NCBI RefSeq assembly: GCF_947286155.1
Contig: NZ_CAMYPD010000069.1
Location: 1-9,204 of the forward strand
DNA length: 9,204 bases
Origin: an uncultured Tessaracoccus sp.
GTDB lineage: Bacteria; Actinomycetota; Actinomycetes; Propionibacteriales; Propionibacteriaceae
Reading direction: 5' to 3'
Below the pieces are notes generated by a model. That model did no database searches. It had not been told where the DNA came from and worked only from the letters and a program-made list of their open reading frames with translations. This document shows, piece by piece, positions 1-5,035 of this stretch; position 1 is the stretch's first letter; each line of letters begins with the position of its first letter. The position numbers were made by a program, and so were the translations under genes.

Positions 1-39
1 GCCGGTTCATGACGTCGAGGCGTGAAGCAATGGTCAGCA

Positions 40-87
40 TGTGCTGAACAATACAACGTGTGCTGAACTATTCAAAATGCACTGAAC
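40..87. repeat. Three 19-bp-spaced iteron-like direct repeats
   Basis: The core TGTGCTGAAC occurs at 40-49 and 59-68, and a variant TGCACTGAAC at 78-87, so the three cores have an exact 19-bp period. The first core also forms half of a perfect dyad, TCAGCA-TG-TGCTGA, at 34-47. Direct repeats at about two helical turns are typical of operators or replication-type iterons. On the minus strand the same stretch contains TTGAAT and TATTGT spaced 16 bp apart, followed by an ATG at position 10 reading out of the window. The repeats could therefore be the operator of a gene to the left. No Shine-Dalgarno sequence precedes that ATG, so this reading is uncertain. Confidence 0.55.
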
Positions 88-145
88 TGACAGTTACGCG
101 AAGGTCCTGCGACCTGCAAGAATTAGTCGATGGGATAGCAGATGA

Positions 146-256
146 CTGATCCTTTGTGGTTCGGCTGCCACCCAACGCGGGAGCGACGTGGGCGGCGAGG
201 TTCTCGAGAAAGTAACTTTGCAACCACATACCGTGGAGTTCAAGTTCAATGTGTAG
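146..256 (+). pseudogene. 3' remnant of an unidentified gene (tail copy 1)
   Basis: The reading frame is open from just after a TGA at 143-145 to a TAG at 254-256 and has no start codon. It ends in V-T-L-Q-P-H-T-VEFKFNV. The same ending recurs at 1608-1667 and 5862-5906, with codon differences that are mainly synonymous (AAT/AAC, GTG/GTT/GTC) or conservative (K/R). That pattern points to descent from a real coding gene. Only the C-terminus survives. The TAG abuts the stop codon of the convergent VOC gene, giving TAGCTA across 254-259. The parent protein is not recognised. A beta-rich, charged C-terminus like this is seen in many large serine recombinases, but that is only a guess. Confidence 0.5.
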
Positions 257-607
257 CTAGGCCTCGGGGTTGCCCACACAGAACTCGTTGCCTTCTGGGT
301 CCTGCATGACGGTCCACACCAATCCCGGCGCCTCATGGGTGCCGAGTTCGGCAGCGCCCAGGCCTTTGAGGCGCTCTACCAAGGATTCGCGCTCCGCCCC
401 GCCAGCGTCGATATGCATGCGGTTCTTGCCAGGCGTGGGATCCTCGACGCGCTGAAACCCTAGCGCCGGGGTCGAATCAACCATCACGAAATCGCCGTAA
501 TCCGCGGCGATTTCGCAGCCGGTTGCGGCGGACCAAAACTTGGCGAGCTTTGAGGGATCGTGGCAGTCGAAGGTGATCTGGCGGATCGTGAAGTTGGGAT
601 CGCTCAT
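257..607 (-). CDS. VOC family (glyoxalase-like) protein
   Basis: This encodes a 116-residue single-domain protein of the vicinal-oxygen-chelate superfamily, probably a cytosolic dimer. The signature is the opening beta strand and helix (IRQITFDCHDPSKLAKFW, residues 8-25), a middle HIDAGG segment (65-70) and the closing V-MQDPEGNEFCVG (100-112), where the conserved Glu and DPEGN turn are usual. Family members include glyoxalases, dioxygenases and binding or resistance proteins; nothing here fixes the substrate. The chosen ATG (605-607) has GGAA just upstream. An upstream ATG at 614-616 is in frame but lies inside a hairpin arm and lacks a clear ribosome binding site. The gene diverges from the TIGR02391 gene. 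Confidence 0.85.
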   Translation of the reverse strand: MSDPNFTIRQITFDCHDPSKLAKFWSAATGCEIAADYGDFVMVDSTPALGFQRVEDPTPGKNRMHIDAGGAERESLVERLKGLGAAELGTHEAPGLVWTVMQDPEGNEFCVGNPEA

Positions 608-613
608 GGTTTC

Positions 614-648
614 CATTGTGGGCGCGCGACAGCGCGCCTGCAACAATG
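614..648. promoter_or_regulatory. Long dyad/hairpin in the VOC 5' leader
   Basis: Two nested perfect inverted repeats share a centre: CATTGT (614-619) with ACAATG (643-648), and GGCGCGC (621-627) with GCGCGCC (632-638) around a 4-base loop. In the minus-strand transcript this hairpin ends about six bases before the VOC start codon, next to its ribosome binding site. It could act as an operator for the divergent pair or as an RNA structure limiting translation. Its role is inferred. Confidence 0.5.
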
Positions 649-669
649 CGGGGTGTTTCTGGTTGGGGT

Positions 670-698
670 ATCAGACCAGTTCTCTCCGGCCGTGTCAG
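670..698 (-). promoter_or_regulatory. Candidate promoter of the VOC gene
   Basis: On the minus strand CTGACA (693-698) resembles a -35 box (5 of 6) and TCTGAT (670-675) a -10 box (4 of 6), with exactly 17 bp between them. Transcription would begin near 663, giving a leader of roughly 55 bases that contains the dyad at 614-648. The call rests on sequence match alone. Confidence 0.35.
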
Positions 699-712
699 CC
701 CCATACGTCATA

Positions 713-1447
713 ATGGAGGCATGGCCGAGCTGGACCCCGAGTGGGGCGATCAATGAGATAGACACGTTCCTGCAAGTCACAGCGAAGGTAGTCCCCGACA
801 TGGGCCCGGGCATCGCCTACCTTGGAACCGTTATGAGCGGATCGCCGACTGAGGCTGCGGCACGCGCCCATGTCGTTGAAGTGATCCTTGACCGAGTGCT
901 TCCCGGGTGGAGACAAGGACTCCCGGTCCAGGACAAGGAGTATAGCTGGCTGAGGAGTCAAGCGGCTCGGGCCAAGACAGCGCTTGAACGTCGGTCTGAA
1001 CTCGCTGAAAAGCTCGGAGAGAACACACCAGACTTAGACGCAGCCAATCTGCATCCGTGGGCGTGGGAAAATGGCAAGGGTTACTGGAATCATGGGCACT
1101 ACCATCAAGGAGTGATGCAGGCTGCCATCCGCGTCAATGCAGAGACCCAAGCGAAACTGAACCGCCTAGACGTATCTGAAACAGCACTTTTCAACGAGGC
1201 GTTTTCACTCCACGATCCGAAGCGTAATGTGCCGCGCCTTCGGCTTATGGAAAATGATGGCAGTAGGACGTTTGAGAACCTGCATCGGGGCGCCCGCGCC
1301 TTTGCAGAGGGCTTGTACGCGGCTATCCGCAATCCCGGGATGCATGTTCCACACGACGGTGGTGAGGAGCAAGTCGCGTTGGAGCAGCTCGCGGCTTTCA
1401 GTCTATTGGCTCGCTGGGTTGATAAGGCTACCGTCCTGGAGGGGTGA
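713..1447 (+). CDS. TIGR02391 (Ymh) family protein, HEPN-like
   Basis: This encodes 244 residues, with a poorly conserved N-terminal half and a C-terminal Ymh domain from about residue 111 to 240. The domain shows the family landmarks NLHPWAWEN (112-120), NHGHYHQGVMQAA (126-138), LFNEAFSLHDPK (159-170) and GLYAAIRNPGMH (200-211). R206-N-P-G-M-H211 fits the R-x4-H motif, with Asn after Arg, that is typical of HEPN-fold ribonucleases. RNase activity is therefore plausible but not shown. No partner antitoxin gene sits beside it. ATG 713 is chosen because the region further upstream overlaps the VOC gene antisense; there is no strong ribosome binding site, and an in-frame GTG at 692 is an alternative. 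Such genes are frequent on mobile islands, which fits the surroundings. Confidence 0.8.
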   Translation: MEAWPSWTPSGAINEIDTFLQVTAKVVPDMGPGIAYLGTVMSGSPTEAAARAHVVEVILDRVLPGWRQGLPVQDKEYSWLRSQAARAKTALERRSELAEKLGENTPDLDAANLHPWAWENGKGYWNHGHYHQGVMQAAIRVNAETQAKLNRLDVSETALFNEAFSLHDPKRNVPRLRLMENDGSRTFENLHRGARAFAEGLYAAIRNPGMHVPHDGGEEQVALEQLAAFSLLARWVDKATVLEG

Positions 1448-1607
1448 CAACATCGGTTTACGGAATAGCAGTCCGCTTTGAGCGAAGGATGTGGGGAGCA
1501 CGAACGCCTGTGATGGAGGTGCCGGGTGCTGAGTCGGCAAGGCCGTCCAGGGGCCATCGCCGTAGTTGTGTGCAAGGTTAACGCCAGCGACTGGGCTGGG
1601 TCCAAGA

Positions 1608-1667
1608 ATGAACCTCGCACACGTTAAACTGCGCCGACACTCCGTGGAGTTCCGGTTTAACGTTTAG
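1608..1667 (+). pseudogene. 3' remnant of an unidentified gene (tail copy 2)
   Basis: A 19-residue stub reads from ATG 1608 to TAG 1665-1667 and ends HVKLRRHSVEFRFNV. It aligns with tail copy 1 (KVTLQPHTVEFKFNV) over at least 15 residues. The ATG is probably an internal codon of the lost gene, since no ribosome binding site precedes it. The stub carries a perfect 9-bp inverted repeat, ACGTTAAAC (1621-1629) with GTTTAACGT (1655-1663), and inside it ACTCC-GT-GGAGT (1639-1650). It lies immediately before the higBA promoter, and its last codons overlap the putative higBA operator. Apart from this stub, nothing was recognised in 1448-1706 upstream of the promoter. Confidence 0.5.
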
Positions 1668-1701
1668 CGTTATTGACGTGTAGCGTTATGGGGGGTAGGA
1701 T
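1658..1701 (+). promoter_or_regulatory. higBA promoter and repeated operator
   Basis: TTGACG (1673-1678) and TAGGAT (1696-1701) are spaced 17 bp and form a good sigma-70-type promoter. The ATG of higB follows TAGGAT by only five bases, so transcription could start at the ATG and give a leaderless message. TAGGA might instead serve as a Shine-Dalgarno sequence. TAGCGTTAT occurs twice (1665-1673 and 1681-1689), and TAACG-TTTAG-CGTTA (1658-1672) is an inverted repeat. These flank the -35 box, as expected for autorepression by HigA. Confidence 0.55.
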
Positions 1702-1706
1702 GAAGC

Positions 1707-1988
1707 ATGATCCAGTCATTCGCCAACAAGGACACCGAGCGGTTGTGGAATCGAGAGCGGGTGCGCTCGATTGATTCCCGAATCCATTCGGTGGCACTGC
1801 GCAAGCTGCGGCAGCTTGCGTACGTGCAAAGCCTCGAGGAGCTGCGGATTCCGCCGGGAAACCGTCTCGAAGCGTTGAAAGGGGACAGGCGGGGTCAACA
1901 CAGTATTCGCATCAACAGCCAGTGGCGGATCTGCTTTCGGTGGACGGCAGCTGGTCCAGAGGAGGTCGAGATCGTTGACTATCACTGA
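1707..1988 (+). CDS. higB: HigB toxin (RelE/ParE-type mRNA interferase)
   Basis: This encodes 93 residues, the usual length of HigB toxins, which cleave mRNA on the ribosome. Visible hallmarks are the N-terminal MIQSFANKDTERLWN, the central LRIPPGNRLEALKGDRRGQHSIRIN (about 46-70) and the strands QWRICFRW and VEIVDYH near the end. The GNRLE and GQHSIRIN stretches carry the basic core of the fold. Toxin precedes antitoxin, which is the normal order for higBA. The frame overlaps higA by 14 bases, so the two are translationally coupled. The gene appears intact, with no frameshift, unlike its paralogue at about 2426-2687. Confidence 0.93.
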   Translation: MIQSFANKDTERLWNRERVRSIDSRIHSVALRKLRQLAYVQSLEELRIPPGNRLEALKGDRRGQHSIRINSQWRICFRWTAAGPEEVEIVDYH

Positions 1989-2283
1989 CAAGCTTCCACC
2001 AGTACACCCTGGTGAAATTCTCATGGAGGACTTCCTCAAGGAGATGGGGGTCACGCAGCACAAACTCGCTGTTTCCATCGGCGTTCCACCGCGCCGGATC
2101 AATGAGATCGTTCACGGGAAGCGGGCTGTTACTGCCGATACTGCTCTCCGTTTAGGGAAGTATTTTGGGATGAGCCCGCAGTTTTGGCTGGGGCTGCAAG
2201 CGCAGTACGACCTAGATGTGGCCGAGGACAAAATCCTTGCCGAGGTTGAGCAGATTCAGCCGGTCCAAGCTGCCTCGGCGTAG
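1975..2283 (+). CDS. higA: HigA antitoxin (HTH, XRE family)
   Basis: This encodes 102 residues: the DNA-binding antitoxin that neutralises HigB and represses the operon. The signature HPGEILMEDF (11-20) is followed by a helix-turn-helix (VTQHKLAVSIGVPPRRINEIVHGKR, about 26-50) and then TADTALRLGKYFGMSPQFWLGLQ (53-75). The start is TTG at 1975, preceded by a strong ribosome binding site AGAGGAGG (1958-1965). The next possible starts would remove the conserved HPGEIL segment. It overlaps the end of higB by 14 bases. It is closely related to the second HigA at 2659-2982. Confidence 0.93.
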   Translation: MTITDKLPPVHPGEILMEDFLKEMGVTQHKLAVSIGVPPRRINEIVHGKRAVTADTALRLGKYFGMSPQFWLGLQAQYDLDVAEDKILAEVEQIQPVQAASA

Positions 2284-2425
2284 CTGTGGTAATTCAATCC
2301 AAGCCCTAATGAGTTTCGTCTTTGGCGCCTGCGCTTCTAGCTGTAGTCATCCACTGACCTGATGGTCATACCGCGAGCATCAAGCTCATTCCTCGCTCAG
2401 CGAAGAACGAATCGATGTCCTCCTT

Positions 2426-2687
2426 CTGCAGAGTTTTGTTGAAGAACTTTCACCCTCGCGCTATTGAATCTGCTGGAAAGCTCTTCGCGGGCGGCCATGC
2501 GGAAGCTGGAGCTGATCCACGCAGCGAAGGATCTCGATGATCTGCGAATCTCGCCGGGAATCGGCTGGAGCGTCTCGTTGTCGACCGGCGTGGGCAGTAC
2601 AGCATCCGTGTGAGTGCGCAATGGCGTATCTGCTTCGTCTGGAGGGATGGATGTGCGGATGGTGTCGAGCTCGTCGACTACCGCTGA
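2426..2687 (+). pseudogene. Decayed second HigB toxin
   Basis: HigB homology is spread over three frames. A short N-terminal piece (LQSFVEELSPSR, from 2426) is followed by AAMRKLELIHAAKDLDDLRISPG (2491-2559). Then comes NRLERLVVDRRGQYSIRV continuing to VELVDYR with a stop at 2685-2687. Each step is explained by loss of one base; the second is clear near 2557-2560, where CCGGGAATCGG should read CCGGGAAATCGG to keep GNRLE in frame. The first shift, between about 2452 and 2476, is less certain. The 3' end overlaps the following higA exactly as in the intact locus. The toxin is very unlikely to be functional unless these are sequencing errors. Confidence 0.85.
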
Positions 2688-2982
2688 GGCCGACCTGATC
2701 GAGCCGATCCACCCGGGAGAGATCCTGATGGAGGACTTGATCGAGGGTTTCAGGGTCACTCAGCATAAGCTCGTCGTTTCGATCGGGGTGCCGCCTCGTC
2801 GGATCAACGAGATGGTGCATGGCAAGCGTGGTATCACTGCAGATTCGGCGATGCGGCTGGCGCGGTATTTCGGGACGTCCGAGGAGTTCTGGGTGAATCT
2901 GCAGTCGAATTACGAGCTGCGGTTGGAGCGTCGCGCGTTGAAGAACACGGTCGCCGCTATTAGTCCACTCAAGGTCGCGTGA
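2659..2982 (+). CDS. higA: HigA-like antitoxin without an intact toxin
   Basis: This encodes 107 residues from ATG 2659. The HigA landmarks are complete: HPGEILMEDLIEG, then VTQHKLVVSIGVPPRRINEMVHGKR (helix-turn-helix), then TADSAMRLARYFGTSEEFWVNLQ. It shares long identical stretches with the upstream HigA, so the two loci are paralogous or arrived as related cassettes. The start is uncertain. GGAGGG at 2641-2646 is 12 bases before ATG 2659, while ATG 2647 is too close to it. The position matching the TTG start of higA1 is GTC here. With its toxin broken, the gene may persist as a stand-alone regulator or anti-addiction antitoxin; that is inference. Confidence 0.88.
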   Translation: MVSSSSTTAEADLIEPIHPGEILMEDLIEGFRVTQHKLVVSIGVPPRRINEMVHGKRGITADSAMRLARYFGTSEEFWVNLQSNYELRLERRALKNTVAAISPLKVA

Positions 2983-3100
2983 GTGAATGAAATCTCGCGG
3001 TGCAGTGTGTCCGTGCCGCCTACTTGCTGTTGACGTTAGGGGTGTAGGCATCGTTCTTGAGTTCTTCCGGTTGTTGGTTCTCGCATCGTGCCATCAGAGA

Positions 3101-3125
3101 TATCTTTGTTGATAGCAGGAGGAGG
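3101..3125 (+). promoter_or_regulatory. Possible operator and ribosome binding site of fitAB
   Basis: A short dyad TATC-TTTGTT-GATA (3101-3114) sits immediately before AGGAGGAGG (3117-3125), which is eight bases from the fitA ATG. The ribosome binding site is strong and decides for ATG 3134 over GTG 3125. The dyad may be the autoregulatory FitAB site. No convincing -35/-10 pair was found, although TTGACG occurs at 3030-3035. Confidence 0.35.
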
Positions 3126-3133
3126 TGGTTCTG

Positions 3134-3367
3134 ATGTCTTCCATTATCGTGCGTGGGCTCGATGACCATGTGAAGCAGCAGCTCGCTTCTCAGGCGAAGG
3201 AACAGGGGCGGTCCATGGAGGCCGAGGTTCGCGACATCTTGACGAAGGCGGTCCGACGGCCGCACATAGGTGTGGCTCTTCTGAATGTGGCGCAGGATGT
3301 CGGTGGGGTCGAGGAGCTGCCGATTCCGACGCGCGATGATGTCGCACGGGTGGCGAGCTTCGAGTGA
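3134..3367 (+). CDS. fitA: FitA-like ribbon-helix-helix antitoxin
   Basis: This encodes 77 residues. The N-terminal part, SSIIVRGLDDHVKQQLASQA and onward to EAEVRDILTKAV, is the FitA/Arc-type ribbon-helix-helix that binds the operator as a dimer. The C-terminal tail (GGVEELPIPTRDDVARVASFE) is the kind of extended segment that blocks the PIN toxin's active site. The ATG at 3134 is supported by an AGGAGG sequence at ideal spacing. The stop overlaps the GTG start of the toxin by four bases (GTGA), the standard coupling for this family. VapB would be an equivalent name. Confidence 0.9.
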   Translation: MSSIIVRGLDDHVKQQLASQAKEQGRSMEAEVRDILTKAVRRPHIGVALLNVAQDVGGVEELPIPTRDDVARVASFE

Positions 3368-3789
3368 TCGTCCTCGACACCAATGTCGTCTCGGAGATCT
3401 TTCGGCCCTCGCCGGAGCCTCGTGTCGTCGAGTGGCTTGTGTCGCTGACGGGTGACGTCGCGATCACGTCTGTCACTCTTGCGGAGTTGCTTGCCGGCGT
3501 TCGAAGGCTCCGGGAAGGTCGACGCAAGGACGCGCTGGCGCACGGGATTGAGGAAGCGGTAGTGCCGTATCGGGGGAGTCGGTCGGTGCTCGCATTTGAT
3601 GCTGACGCGGCGGAGCGGTACGCGGAGGTGCTCGTGTCGCGTGAGGCAGCAGGTGTGCCGGTCAGTACCGTCGACGCTCAGATTGCCGCGATCTGCCTGG
3701 CGAATGGGGCAACCTGTGCTACGCGCAATGTGAAGGATTTCCAGCACATCGGCGTCGAACTCGTAGATCCGTGGGATGTGGAAGCTTGA
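3364..3789 (+). CDS. fitB: FitB/VapC-type PIN-domain toxin
   Basis: This encodes 141 residues, a normal length for a PIN-domain endoribonuclease toxin. The acidic metal-binding set is complete: D5 in VLDTN, E41 in LAELLAG, D104 in STVDAQIAAI and D125 in RNVKDF. It should therefore be active, cleaving structured RNA such as tRNA as other FitB/VapC toxins do; the target cannot be read from sequence. It starts with GTG 3364 inside the fitA stop codon. Its own stop overlaps a possible TTG start of the GNAT fragment, so that fragment may be transcribed as a read-through tail of the toxin-antitoxin operon. Confidence 0.93.
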   Translation: MIVLDTNVVSEIFRPSPEPRVVEWLVSLTGDVAITSVTLAELLAGVRRLREGRRKDALAHGIEEAVVPYRGSRSVLAFDADAAERYAEVLVSREAAGVPVSTVDAQIAAICLANGATCATRNVKDFQHIGVELVDPWDVEA

Positions 3790-3995
3790 AGCGTCGTTCG
3801 ATCGATGTCATCGCCCACCAGGAGCTGACTGAAGCCGATCTGCATGGGCTTCGACAGCTCTTCGACAGCGAGTATCTCGAGGAGTTCGGTGAGTGGGATC
3901 CGCAACAGCCCTACGGTTATGCGCCACATGATGTCCACACCATGGCGCGAAACGAAGGTCGCGTCGTCGGCCACGTGGGATGGGCGCCCGCGAGA
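3786..3995 (+). pseudogene. Truncated GNAT acetyltransferase (N-terminal part)
   Basis: From TTG 3786 (overlapping the fitB stop) the frame reads IDVIAHQELTEADLHGLRQL, then EFGEWDPQQPYGYAPHDVH and GRVVGHVGWA. This resembles the N-terminal half of small GNAT proteins of the aminoglycoside 2'-N-acetyltransferase style. After GHVGWA (about 3985) the expected acetyl-CoA-binding core is missing: no R/Q-x-x-G-x-G/A loop follows, and the frame runs into unrelated sequence before stopping at 4086-4088. GTG 3771 is an alternative start. It should be inactive. The substrate assignment is weak. Confidence 0.6.
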
Positions 3996-4021
3996 GTGAC
4001 GGGGGCGCCGCGCGGGTATGA

Positions 4022-4126
4022 GTTCTCGAAGCAGGCCTCGATGCCGCCATTAGTGACCAGTGGGCGCGGATCCTCCGCGCCGAAATGAAGTACTCGGGAG
4101 TCGAACCTCCACCAGTCATCGAGTAG
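4022..4126 (+). pseudogene. C-terminal fragment of an unidentified protein
   Basis: After a TGA at 4019-4021 a different frame is open to TAG 4124-4126 and reads VLEAGLDAAISDQWARILRA, then EMKYSGVEPPPVIE. It has helical, protein-like composition and ends like a natural C-terminus, but it has no start codon and lies in a different frame from the GNAT piece. The same frame continues upstream of the TGA as ARESDGGAARV, so the TGA may be a later nonsense mutation. It may be the far end of the GNAT gene after a deletion, or of another gene. The family is not recognised. Confidence 0.35.
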
Positions 4127-4166
4127 GCGAAGGAGGCGACCCCGTCTGCTCGTTCGCGGTGCTTCG

Positions 4167-4194
4167 GTGAACTGTGGAGCAAGTTCACTAGGAT
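4167..4194 (+). promoter_or_regulatory. Palindromic operator and -10 box before the lipoprotein gene
   Basis: GTGAACT (4167-4173) and AGTTCAC (4182-4188) form a perfect 7-bp inverted repeat with an 8-bp spacer. It abuts TAGGAT (4189-4194), a possible -10 box six bases before the GTG start, so the message could be leaderless; AGGA could alternatively be the ribosome binding site. The dyad would cover the core promoter, as expected for a TetR- or GntR-type repressor. No regulator gene is adjacent. Confidence 0.5.
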
Positions 4195-4200
4195 TGAGCT

Positions 4201-4980
4201 GTGAGTACGTTCGAATCACCTGCTGGATGGACGCGCCGGTCTGTCCTCGGGGGATTGCTGACGGTCCCGGTCGCCGGGCTGGTGAACGGGTGCGCACCAA
4301 CCAGCACGAACGAGCACGGAGGTTCGGACGGGCGAATCGCCCTTGTGTACCGCGGCCCCGCAGGATGCGCAGGATGCTCGGAGATTCTTGCAGAGCGGCT
4401 GTCTCGACCACCGCTTGGCCTGGACGTTGCGTTTATCGGCCCACGCGAACAGGTCCCTCTCGAAGCGAGTGCCCTATCTGGAGCCGTCCTCTACGCTCAG
4501 CCAGGCGGCGGGGACGACATCAGTGGTGCGGCCCAGAGTTTTCCTTCGGATTTCATCCGCGGGCTACGTGACTATATTGCTACCGGTGGAAGCTACCTCG
4601 GAATCTGCATGGGCGCATATCTCGCCGGGAGCGAGGGCTTCGGTTTGCTAGATTATTCCGTTGCGGGGGAGGTAAACGTTCCCGGCTTCCCTGTAGAAGA
4701 TAGCAGCGATCAAGTGGTGGCGGTCACGTGGGGTGAGACCTTGCGTTGGACCTATTTTCAAGAGGGTGCGCGGTTGCCAAGAGATGGTGCGGAGGAATAT
4801 GCGCTCTATGAAACAGGCGATCTCGCTGCCGCATATTATCGGTGCGGTGATGGAAATGTGGGCTTGATTGGCCCTCATCCGGAGGCAGACGTGACCTGGT
4901 TCGAGGACGCCGATCTCGTCGATCCCGACGGCGACGACTGGCAATATGCGCTGCCGCTCGTCAAGCGGATTCTCAGTTGA
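4201..4980 (+). CDS. Tat-exported BPL-N/GATase-like lipoprotein
   Basis: This encodes 259 residues. The N-terminus carries a Tat signal (TRRSVLGG, Arg12-Arg13), a short hydrophobic core and a lipobox-like LVNGC ending at Cys31, so the mature protein is probably lipid-anchored outside the membrane. The body matches the biotin-protein-ligase N-terminal (BPL-N) class of glutamine-amidotransferase-like proteins: VYRGPAGCAGC (49-59), YAQPGGGDD (98-106), the nucleophile elbow GICMGAYLAG with Cys136, and GPHPEAD with His226 and Glu228. The C-H-E triad is complete, so catalysis is plausible. The substrate is unknown. The ATG of the hydrolase lies 55 bases downstream, suggesting co-transcription. An exported stand-alone BPL-N domain is unlikely to act in biotinylation. 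Confidence 0.85.
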   Translation: MSTFESPAGWTRRSVLGGLLTVPVAGLVNGCAPTSTNEHGGSDGRIALVYRGPAGCAGCSEILAERLSRPPLGLDVAFIGPREQVPLEASALSGAVLYAQPGGGDDISGAAQSFPSDFIRGLRDYIATGGSYLGICMGAYLAGSEGFGLLDYSVAGEVNVPGFPVEDSSDQVVAVTWGETLRWTYFQEGARLPRDGAEEYALYETGDLAAAYYRCGDGNVGLIGPHPEADVTWFEDADLVDPDGDDWQYALPLVKRILS

Positions 4981-5035
4981 TCGCTGGGAAGGCCATGTGC
5001 GGCACATCTGCCGAGATCAAGCTACTGGAGGTGGC

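Noticed and set aside
1621..1667. Integron-style attC site: GTTAAAC and GTTTAAC resemble integron core boxes around a hairpin.
   Set aside because: The boxes are in the wrong order for attC (it needs RYYYAAC first and GTTRRRY last), no integrase is present, and the sequence is better explained as a coding tail with synonymous changes in its other copies.
2366..2449. Minus-strand 26-residue reading ending SFFAERGMSLMLAV-stop.
   Set aside because: It looks protein-like but has no start codon, is too short to assign and overlaps the decayed higB start; it could be another gene fragment but cannot be supported.
4088..4126. tRNA-like T-arm on the minus strand (GGTTCGACTCCC).
   Set aside because: The flanking bases do not form the 5-bp T stem and no cloverleaf fits. 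The stretch reads as protein in the plus frame.
4174..4190. Possible fourth copy of the VEFRFNV tail (GTGGAG-CAAGTTCAC-TAG).
   Set aside because: It needs a six-base loss and a frame change to match and is fully explained as part of the GTGAACT/AGTTCAC dyad.
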